DNA of 64,000 bases from Xenopus tropicalis (Eukaryota > Chordata > Amphibia > Anura > Pipidae). Shown one piece after another: positions 38,139 through 46,692 of the stretch. Within the stretch, counting starts at the first letter, position 1, and every line of letters begins with the position of its first letter. The notes under the pieces were generated by a model. The model saw only the letters and a program-made list of their open reading frames with translations. It was not told where the DNA came from and searched no databases. A program made the translations under genes and the position numbers. Location of the stretch: the NCBI RefSeq assembly GCF_000004195.4, contig NC_030679.2, positions 14,316,712 through 14,380,711 on the forward strand. Direction: 5' to 3'.

Positions 38139-38665
38139 AAGCTCACACAGCTAGGTGGCACTTCGTTGAAAAAGACAGTGGCAACAACAAGGCCTGCAAT
38201 GGCAAAGTATACAGTAGTGGATGTAGTATTGCCAGTGGAAAAACGTCACTCGGGTGATGTTTCTGGACACGGAACTACTATTGTTATTTTTAGACAGAAT
38301 ATGCAAAAGCTCACACAGCTAGGTGGCACTTGGTTGAAGACACCGGACAACAAGGCCTGCAAGGGCAACGTATACAGTAGTGGATACGGAATATATTATT
38401 GCTGGTGGAAAAACGTCACAGGTGATTTTATTGCAATGCAATGTCACTACTATGTGTAACGTGTTTGGTGCACTACTATGAGCAGCACGCCTGTCTCCAA
38501 CACACACAGACGGAGCTGCAGCAGTCAGCAGATGAGATCAGCAGGACAGCTGCCCACAGCAGCTACATACAGAGCAGTAGAAAGTAGATTACTATCCAGA
38601 AAACCTACTTAAACTCTCCCTCAAATCAATGCACAGCTCCTATCCCCACACAAATACAGAGCAGT

Positions 38666-38949
38666 CAGGGCCGGATTTCTAAACCGGCCGCCCCTAGTCC
38701 GCCCCCAGTCGTACGCCCCCCTCCCCCGAGTGCGCATGCGCAATGTTTGAAGAACGCGGGGGGGTAGGGTTGCGCGCACGCATGCGCGGTCGGCCAAAGT
38801 TGCATACGGAGCAGTGGGGAGAAGTCCCCATTGCTCCGTATGTGAACAAAAATTTTAAAAGATTTTAGTGCGGCGGGGCGGCATGCCGCCCCCAGATTTC
38901 TGCCGCCCTAGGCCCGGGCCTTTGTGGCCTCTCCACAAATCCGGGCCTG
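38666..38949. mobile_element. hAT-type MITE, 284 bp, nested in the hAT element
   Basis: It starts CAGGGCCGGATTTCTAAACC and ends CACAAATCCGGGCCTG, flanked by a perfect 8-bp duplication AGAGCAGT (38,658-38,665 and 38,950-38,957). It is GC-rich with no gene. The host segment around it is itself present as a tandem duplication of about 90 bp (AGAAAGTAGATTACTATCCA on both sides). Confidence 0.88.
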
Positions 38950-39301
38950 AGAGCAGTAGAAAGTAGATTACTATCCAAAAAAACCTACTTAAACTCTCCC
39001 TCAAATCAATGCACAGCTCCTCTCCCTACACTATCTCTTCAAACACACACAGGCAGAATGTAAAATGGCTGCTGGGCTTCGGTTTATATATGGAAGGGAG
39101 TGGTCCAAGGGGGGGGGGTGGTCCAGGAGGGAGAGCTGCCTGATTGGCTGCCATGTATCTGCTGGCTCAGGGGTGAGAGGTCAAAATTTGGCGCCAGCTA
39201 AGGCAAACCCAAATTGCGAACATCGCCGAAAGTTCGCGAACTTGCGAACACCCGATGTTCGCGCGAATTAGTTCGCCGGCGAACAGTTCGCTACATCCCT
39301 A

Positions 39302-39805
39302 ATAGTAACATAGTAAGTTGGGTTGAAAAAAGACATACGTCCATCACATTCAACCATAATGCCAGTGAGGAACTGAAACATTGGTCACAATAAACCTCTG
39401 AATATTATTTCACATCTTTGTGACTCCTTGTCAAAATCCTGTGTGTGCCGCCACCCCATGCCTGTCTAGATTTTGTTTTGCCACAGGCACCCAGGTATTA
39501 TTGTTCCTTATGGTGTGCAGCTTCCCAGCACTTCATATTGTAAGTATATATATATATACACATCTATTTTCAAATACATATGCATAAATAAGTTAAAAGA
39601 AAGGGGGAAGCAGCAGGGAGCGGCCCATAGTGTGAGTCATTTGGGGAAGGGCCACGAATGTTTTAGGGGGCCCTGGCTAACAATGTCTGTGTGTCCTTTG
39701 TATTGATGTGAGGGTTCACAGGGGGAGGGGCCATTGGGGGCGTGGGAGGAGGGGGGCCCAAAAAATGTTGTTGTGAGGGGCCCCGTTATTTATGATGGTG
39801 TATGA

Positions 39806-39851
<46 letters not shown>

Positions 39852-39880
39852 GATTTGTAGAAAGCACTCACAGCATGGGT
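39302..39880. repeat. LINE tail, hAT-fragment homology and TA microsatellites
   Basis: 39,310-39,360 (AGTTGGGTTGAAAAAAGACA) is an inverted CR1/L2 LINE tail, continuous with 36,195-36,227 before the hAT insertion. 39,640-39,800 (TTTTAGGGGGCCCTGGCTA and following) matches the right end of the G-rich hAT element at about 61,260-61,420. (TA)n runs occur at about 39,547-39,556, 39,811-39,846 and 39,887-39,900. No gene. Confidence 0.65.
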
Positions 39881-40050
39881 AGAATATATATATATATATA
39901 CTATATACAAAAAGGAAGGGCACTCACAATAAAGCGAAGAATCAGTAGCCTGGGTGCAGTCCGAAAAATGCATAGATATTTGATCAAAGGAGCCACTTCA
40001 CACAGGACTTATGAAGAAAAGTCGTTTATTCACGAATCAAAACGGAGACT

Positions 40051-40083
40051 GACGTTTCGGCCGGACTTCCAGCCTTTCTCAAA
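40051..40083 (-). ncRNA. Hammerhead-like hairpin in the Penelope 3' region (left arm)
   Basis: Read on the minus strand: TTTGAGAAA, a six-pair stem GGCTGG/CCGGCC with loop AAGT, then GAAAC GTC. The GAAAC-GTC half matches the hammerhead core used by Penelope elements. The CTGANGA half is imperfect (best alignment TTGAGAA), so it may be a diverged or inactive version. Confidence 0.4.
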
Positions 40084-41504
40084 GTGATAATTAGTGTATA
40101 CAGCACACCTAAATACAGTCAGTGGCGGGAAACAAGGCAGTGACGTGATAGTGACGTGTAATCAGACGGACAAAAGTGTATAAAACATTCAAACCCAAAC
40201 TAATACACAAAATGAATATTGGTATATATAGACTGGCGCATATCACACGAAACCCATGGGTTATTTCGCGGAATTCATTGTTCTGCGTATCAATGCTGAT
40301 AAAATAAAGAAATAATAATAAAGCTTCACAAATATAGTAAGGCTAATCAACTCAAGGACAAACTTGTGTCTCATATCGGACATATATCAAGGTATCCTTT
40401 GATGTGGTATCTATATCCAGATGTCAGGTGTGAAAACTATTGTGTAAAATACTATAGTAAGATCTTAGCACCATATGATGTAACCAATCATATCGGTGTT
40501 GCTAGGTAGTTGCTTCCATAGTAACAGGGACCAGAGATGTCCAACATGAAACATAAAACATATAACATCCAGAAGACCACATGTAAAGAAAGAGAGACAT
40601 AAAAGCTGTGTTAGACACGAAATAACAGGCAGGATGTGCAAACGATATGCCTTACATGAGGGAATCCAACAGAGCGGCATCAGGTTTAAGTAAACGTCAG
40701 TATACCCTTTAAGTGAATAAGTTAAAGTAGAATATAACAAGCGAGCAAAAGAAAAAGAGTGAAGCAGAAAGAAGTCACGCCGTATAGGGGTAAAGTCACA
40801 CTGATAGTGCTTTTATTAAAGAGTGTAGTAATAGCGTTGATTTATTTAGTATCGGAGGCAGATGGTGAGCACAAAAAGCCCCCGTATAAGAGGCTATTGT
40901 AGCTCACACAGATTCAACCTAGAGAATCAATTCAGGAAACCCGTATGAGGGGCTATTGCAGCTAACGTAGCCATTACTTAGAGAACCAATCTGGGATACT
41001 ATTAAGTATCGGAGGCAGAATGTGAGCACAAAAAACCCCCGTATAAGAGGCTATTGTAGCTCACACAGATTCAACTTAGAGAATCAATTCAGGAAACCCG
41101 TATGATTAAGGGTACTGACATTAGTAGGTAACCGTTGTAAGTGCCGGGTTGGGACATATAAGAGAATTGTATAGCGAAAAAAGTAACTGTGTCGAATAAT
41201 GAAAATAGCATTGTAGCAAAGGTTGGAGACAGTAGCCACGGGGTGTGTGGGGAGACTAGAAAGAAATATAGATACAGAAATGTGTATATTGGAAACAAAA
41301 GACTTAAAACAAAATGAAAGTGATCACATAGATGAACAAAGGTAATAAGTTAAGGTTTAACCTAACCTTAATTGACAAATATAATATGTAGCTCAAGCGG
41401 TTATTTTGGTCTACCGACCAGATGCATCCGAAATCTAGGAAATGTTAGATTATAATTAACTCAGATCAAACTACTGCACATTAACACATCATGTAATAAG
41501 GTTA

Positions 41505-43727
41505 TTAAGGCAAATAAAAAGAAGAATAGGACACAAGTTCGTTCAGGCCCATAGGGTTCAAAGTGTTCAATTTATGGATCCAACGTAGTTCCTGTTGCAG
41601 CAGGGATCTCTCACGGTTACCCCCTCGGATTGGCTGTGGAACATGATCAAAAATCATGCTGTGAAGGCTGGCAAGGGAATGTTGGTGAGTGAGGAAATGT
41701 AGAGCCAAAGGGGTATCAGCCTTACCACTATCCAACGCTAATCTGATAGCAGATCTATGGTTTGCCATTCTGTCACGAAATGTGGTAATGGTTTTACCCA
41801 CATAAAGGAGTCCACAAGGGCATTTGATAAAATAGATAATGTATTTCGAGGTGCATGTAAGTCTATATTTTATGTGTATGACTTTCCCCGTGTGTGGATG
41901 GTTGAATGTAGGGCCCGTCATTAATGTGCCACAGGTGATGCATGAGGGACACTTGTAACAGCCCAGTTTAGTCTGGCTAAGCCACGTAGTGGGTTTATCT
42001 GATTGGTAACATTTAGAAGGATCAGTCTTCACTAGTAGGTCACGTAGATTCCTCCCTCGTCTATACGCTATCCGTGGGGGTGTTCTGAAGATAGGGGGGA
42101 GAGTTTTATCCTTGGCAAGGACCGTCCAATGATCAAAGATGGATCGAATTAAGGGGCGTTTGTCGGGTGTGTAAGTAGTGAGAAAAGAAAGTTTTTCTCC
42201 TTGAGAACCTGTCGGTCTATCAGGGTTGGCACGAAGGAGGGTATCCTGATTTAGGCGTAACACTCTTCCTTTACACAATAGGAGTTCATGTAGCTTGTAA
42301 CCCCTGTCGCAGAAACGTTCAATTAATTCATCAATTTGTTGAGAGAGTACTGTAGGGTTTGAGTTATTCCTCATCATACGAACCATCTGTGAATAAGGGA
42401 TTCCCTTTAAAAGATGTGGAGGGTGGCATGAGGAATAGTGGAGAAGTGTGTTCTGGTCGGTTGGTTTCCTATACGTAGTAGTCTGCAGCATGGAGTCCTC
42501 TATGGTGAGGGAAAGGTCTAGAAAGGAGATCTTGTTTGGATGAATATCGGCTGTGAACCTGATCGTGGTGGGAAGATGTTTAAGTTCCTCGATCATCAGT
42601 GTAAATTGTTCCGTGGTCCCCGTCCACATTAAAAACAGGTCATTGATGTACCGATACAGTTTGTAAATGTATTTGTTGTATCGTGGAAGTATAAATGACT
42701 GTTCGTAGTATGTCATGTAGAGGTTGGCAAAGCAGGGGGCAACATTCGAGCCCATGCTCGTGCCACTGATTTGCAAGAAATATGCCATCTCAAATTTGAA
42801 ATAATTAAGTGTCAAGCAAAATCGTAGTAACTGTAGTAAAAATTCAGTGGGAGGTCTGGAGTGTTCTGGATTATTGGTTAGTGCTTCTCGTACCACTCTC
42901 AAGCCCTCCTCGGTTGGAATAACCGTATACAGTGAGGATACATCCATAGTGGCTAATTTATAATTTATAGGTAAAGGTACTGCCTGGAAGATCTTGTTTA
43001 GAAAGTCCCCCGAATCCTTGATGTATGTAGGTGACTTCTGTACCAAAGATTGTAGGTAGTGGTCAACAAAAATGGCTAGAGGTTGTAAGATGGAGCCCCA
43101 TGCACTGACAATAGGTCGACCAGGAGGGGATGAGGGATTCTTATGTATCTTGGGTAATGTGTAAAGGACCGGGCAAACAGGGTAATCTTGAATCACAAAA
43201 TCAAGCGTACTTTCAGTGAGTAAACCTGCTGAAAAGCCTACTTGTAAAAATGACTGGATCTGTTTTTTGAACTCAGAGGTAGGGTCCCTGGGGAGTTGTC
43301 TATATGTACTTGAGTCCCCCAATTGTCGCAAGATCTCCGCCCGATAGTCAGAGTAATTTTGGATTACAATTGAACCACCCTTGTCAGCTGGCCTAATTAT
43401 GATGGTAGAATTATCGGCTAACGACTTAATAGCCTTTTTTTCGCTTTTGGTGAGATTGGAATGGTAACTAGACCGAGGATGTGTTTTTCTAGTCTCATCT
43501 ATCATCAACCGTGTAAAGGTTTCGATGGACTTGGGAGTGTTGGTAGGTTCAAATGAACTTGGAGTTTTAAATAGAGGGGAGGCTGAGCCGGGCACTCTGA
43601 AATGTTCTTTTAATTTCAGTGTGCGCTGAAATCTGTGGATATCAATATGGATGTCAAGGGGCTGTGTGAAGTTAGTAGGGACAAAGGAAAGCCCTTTTGA
43701 AAGCAGACTCATTTCGGCTAGTGTCAA
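41505..43727 (-). pseudogene. Penelope-like ORF2: reverse transcriptase with GIY-YIG endonuclease
   Basis: A single uninterrupted frame of 740 residues. Order: an N-terminal segment ([18 protein letters not shown]), RT blocks with [14 protein letters not shown] (about 110-123), [11 protein letters not shown] (188-198), [11 protein letters not shown] (261-271) and [17 protein letters not shown] (322-338), then the catalytic box RYINDLF (359-365). Next come KISFLDLSL, a Cys cluster C-x2-C-x2-C-x2-C (590-599) and a GIY-YIG nuclease domain with [14 protein letters not shown] (633-646), RDRMANHR and the later Glu/Asn of [16 protein letters not shown]. The Cys cluster before the nuclease is a Neptune feature. 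The box should be Y-[I/V]-D-D; here the first Asp is Asn (codon AAT, 42,642-42,644), so polymerase activity is probably lost although the frame is open. The reported first codon is TTG; the frame extends upstream over the end of ORF1, and the first ATG is five codons in. Confidence 0.92.
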
Positions 43728-43750
43728 ATTGTATGAGCTAAGATTGAAAA

Positions 43751-44644
43751 TTACTTTTTCTGGGGTTTTATCCCTCTTGCTGCCCTTGTGTTTAAGCCCA
43801 CCCCTTCTCTTATGCGGGCGTCCCTGTTTGTGGAGGAGGTGGGGGGTCCTAAAAAATCCTGGGCGTAATGTGTAGTACTTGGGGACCCTAAGGTGCTGAG
43901 GGAGGAATCCTGATCGCGAATGCTTCGACTAGGGGGTTCCCTTCTACCCCGTCCCCTGCCCCTCCCTCTCCGTGGGGTATCACTCTCAGAGGAGTTGGTA
44001 GTGTAAGGGGAGGACTCAAACTGATACTGCCTATATGGTCTTGAAGGTCTGGCTGCGGAGTACTGGGTACCCGTATCCCCCCCTGTTAACCACCTGTACA
44101 CCCTTCTGCTTTGGTAATCTGTTGTAACAGTCAGTACCTTTTGTTTCTTGAATTTGTGTAGTTCGGTGGTGTAATGTGTGAGTTGTAGTTGCAGTTTGTC
44201 TAGCCACTTGGTGTCTTTATCTGTAGACAGGGGTTGTAGATATGCACATTCAAAGGCTGCAATATCTGTGCGGGTTTTGTTGAGGTTTTTGGAAACTTCT
44301 TCGATCACTAGTAACATTAGGTCCATAGAGCATTTATTAAGGATCTGGCACCAACGTTTGCAGAATTCGATGTTGTTTCTACCGATGGTGGGGATGTTGC
44401 GGATCCTGAACCCTCGGGGGATGTGCTGTCGTTTATAGAAGTCTGAGAGATAAATGCCGTGTAGTTTTAAGTCAATTTCTCTTTCCTTCAATCTGAGGAG
44501 ATCATGATATAGGTCAATATTCGCGGCCGAAGGGGAAATGTCATCTGCAGTCTCGGTGAACAAAATGTCCGCTGCTTCAGCGTCTGAGAATTGGTAGCCC
44601 GTTAGGGGTACATCAATCAAATCGTGGTCAATGGATGTTGCCAT
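43751..44644 (-). CDS. Penelope-like ORF1 protein (putative nucleic-acid-binding)
   Basis: 297 residues from an ATG at 44,644. The N-terminal half is acidic ([20 protein letters not shown]). The middle part is helical ([20 protein letters not shown], then [20 protein letters not shown]), consistent with a coiled coil. The C-terminal third is basic with an RG-rich tract [13 protein letters not shown] and a lysine-ending tail. ORF1 of Neptune-type elements is poorly characterised; RNA binding is inferred from the RG tract. Its TAA (43,751-43,753) lies inside the upstream extension of the ORF2 frame, which is -1 relative to it, so ORF2 may be reached by frameshifting or re-initiation. No break is seen. 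Confidence 0.7.
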   Translation of the reverse strand: MATSIDHDLIDVPLTGYQFSDAEAADILFTETADDISPSAANIDLYHDLLRLKEREIDLKLHGIYLSDFYKRQHIPRGFRIRNIPTIGRNNIEFCKRWCQILNKCSMDLMLLVIEEVSKNLNKTRTDIAAFECAYLQPLSTDKDTKWLDKLQLQLTHYTTELHKFKKQKVLTVTTDYQSRRVYRWLTGGDTGTQYSAARPSRPYRQYQFESSPYTTNSSESDTPRRGRGRGRGRREPPSRSIRDQDSSLSTLGSPSTTHYAQDFLGPPTSSTNRDARIREGVGLNTRAARGIKPQKK

Positions 44645-44712
44645 CCCAAAAGTATTGTAGGTGTAGGTAAAAGTTTGTCAAAAGTATTCAAATAGCATGG
44701 GTGCCGGTACCA

Positions 44713-46000
44713 TATACACATCCTCGGTCTAGTTACCATTCCAATCTCACCAAAAGCGAAAAAGAGGCTATTAAGTCGTTAGCCGATAATTCTACCATCA
44801 TAATTAGGCCAGCTGACAAGGGTGGTTCAATTGTAATCCAAAATTACTCTGACTATCGGGCGGAGATCTTGCGACAATTGGGGGACTCAAGTACATATAG
44901 ACAACTCCCCAGGGACCCTACCTCTGAGTTCAAAAAACAGATCCAGTCATTTTTACAAGTAGGCTTTTCAGCAGGTTTACTCACTGAAAGTACGCTTGAT
45001 TTTGTGATTCAAGATTACCCTGTTTGGCCGGTCCTTTACACATTACCCAAGATACATAAGAATCCCTCATCCCCTCCTGGTCGACCTATTGTCAGTGCAC
45101 GGGGCTCCATCTTACAACCTCTAGCCATTTTTGTTGACCACTACCTACAATCTTTGGTACAGAAGTCACCTACATACATCAAGGATTCGGGGGACTTTCT
45201 AAACAAGATCTTCCAAGCAGTACCTTTACCTGTAAATTCTAAATTAGCCACTATGGATGTATCCTCGCTGTATACGGTTATTCCAACCGAGGAGGGCTTG
45301 AGAGTGAAGCATTAGCGTTGGATAGTGGTAAGGCTGATACCCCTTTGGCTCTACATTTCCTCACTCACCAACATTCCCTTGCCAGCCTTCGCAGCATGAT
45401 TTTTGATCATGTTCCACAGCCAATCCGAGGGGGTAACCGTGAGAGATCCCTGCTGCAACAGGAACTACGTTGGATCCATAAATTGAACACTTTGAACCCT
45501 ATGGGCCTGAACGAACTTGTGTCCTATTCTTCTTTTTATTTGCCTTAATAACCTTATTACATGATGTGTTAATGTGCAGTAGTTTGATCTGCGTTAATTA
45601 TAATCTAACATTTCCTAGATTTCGGATGCATCTGGTCGGTAGACCAAAATAACCGCTTGAGCTACATATTATATTTGTCAATTAAGGTTAGGTTAAACCT
45701 TAACTTATTACCTTTGTTCATCTATGTGATCACTTTCATTTTGTTTTAAGTCTTTTGTTTCCAATATACACATTTCTGTATCTATATTTCTTTCTAGTCT
45801 CCCCACACACCCCGTGGCTACTGTCTCCAACCTTTGCTACAATGCTATTTTCATTATTTGACACAGTTACTTTTTTCGCTATACAATTCTCTTATATGTC
45901 CCAACCCGGCACTTACAACGGTTACCTACTAATGTCAGTACCCTTAATCTCACTATGTTACTCCTCCCTCTTCTTCTTTATCTTAATCTCACTATGTTAA
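44713..46000 (+). pseudogene. Penelope-like element, truncated inverted copy (proximal part)
   Basis: This plus-strand copy starts inside ORF2 at [15 protein letters not shown], runs through [18 protein letters not shown] (to about 45,307), then jumps to [18 protein letters not shown] by a deletion of about 1.16 kb. That removes the catalytic box, the Cys cluster and most of the nuclease. It ends with the same C-terminus ([10 protein letters not shown], stop by 45,548) and continues into 3' sequence almost identical to the left arm. A tandemly repeated 40-bp piece (CTTAATCTCACTATGTTA...) precedes the chromovirus insertion at 46,001. The element resumes at 51,692. Confidence 0.9.
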
Positions 46001-46692
46001 TGTCACGGTCGGCACCCAATACCAGAGCTAGTGCCAAGCACCCTGGTCTCAGCTCGTGCTTCACCAGTAGCGTGACCGCCTTTGGCTTCGGGAGGAGCCC
46101 TCAGCTACTCGGATGCCACCTGGACTTATACGAGAGGTGCAAAGCAGGAGTTCTGGCTAGCAATGGGGCACGACAGTAGAAAGTCAGTTAGGCCAAAGAT
46201 CACGGTACGAATAGGGTTAAACAAGGTCGTCGTCAGGCAGGCTAGGTCGGGGCGGGCAGCAATCAAGGGTAGTCAGACAGGCGAGGGTCAAAACCGGGTA
46301 ATCAATACAGCAGGATGAGACGAAATCGTAGTCAAAGTACAAGCCGGGGTCAGATATGGATAATCAGAATAGTCAGGAGCAAGCCGGGTCAAAACACAGG
46401 AAGGCAACAAGGCAGGATACAGAAACGAAGTGTACAAGGCTCAGAAAAGCACCAGGATCAAATCCTATCACGGGCAACAAAATGTAAACAACCGTCCCTT
46501 TAAATACCTTTGAATTTCGCGCCATTGCGCGCTGACGTCATCACGCCAGCGCGCATGCGCCTTTAAATGCGGAAGCGCGCGCGCGCCCACTATAAGGAAG
46601 CCGGCGCATGAAGAGGACGGCGCGGCGGGCGTCCCCGCTGACGGCGGCGCGGCGGGCGTCCCCGCCGTGCCGGTAAGGCACATTTTGTTACA
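46001..46692 (-). repeat. 3' LTR of the chromovirus
   Basis: 692 bp, nearly identical to 50,998-51,691. The pol frame runs 33 codons into this LTR before stopping at 46,590. Contains the TATTTAAA box and CRE-like TGACGTCA also seen in the 5' LTR. Confidence 0.95.

Larger units (their letters stand above)
36228..39301 (-). mobile_element. hAT transposon, internally deleted, 3.07 kb
   Basis: Perfect 16-bp inverted ends TAGGGATGTAGCGAAC are flanked by an 8-bp target duplication with one mismatch (ATAGTAGC at 36,220-36,227; ATAGTAAC at 39,302-39,309). It landed in the tail of an inverted LINE fragment. It holds the 3' part of a minus-strand hAT transposase, tandem repeats at about 36,949-37,220 (units with ACAGAAAAAATATGTTAGAT), a duplicated block of about 170 bp at 38,103-38,400 where the N-terminal transposase should be, and a nested hAT MITE at 38,666-38,949. 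Confidence 0.9.
39901..44690 (-). mobile_element. Penelope-like element (Neptune type), near full-length, minus copy
   Basis: The element runs from an ORF1 start at 44,644 through ORF2 (stop 41,505) to a 1.5-kb 3' region ending near the TA repeat at about 39,900. The 3' region has two 157-bp direct repeats (from 40,850 and 41,007, each starting TATCGGAGGCAG) and a hammerhead-like hairpin (40,051-40,083). It is the left arm of a head-to-head pair: a truncated plus-strand copy begins at about 44,713. Compared with that copy, its 3' region lacks about 440 bp near 41,104. Confidence 0.9.

Noticed and set aside
37523..38154. Plus-strand frames opposite the hAT transposase
   Set aside because: They are antisense shadows of the minus-strand transposase, which has clear domain matches.
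40465..40740. 91-codon frame repeated at 52,447-52,722
   Set aside because: It lies in the non-coding 3' region of both Penelope arms; repetition reflects the inverted pair and not gene conservation.
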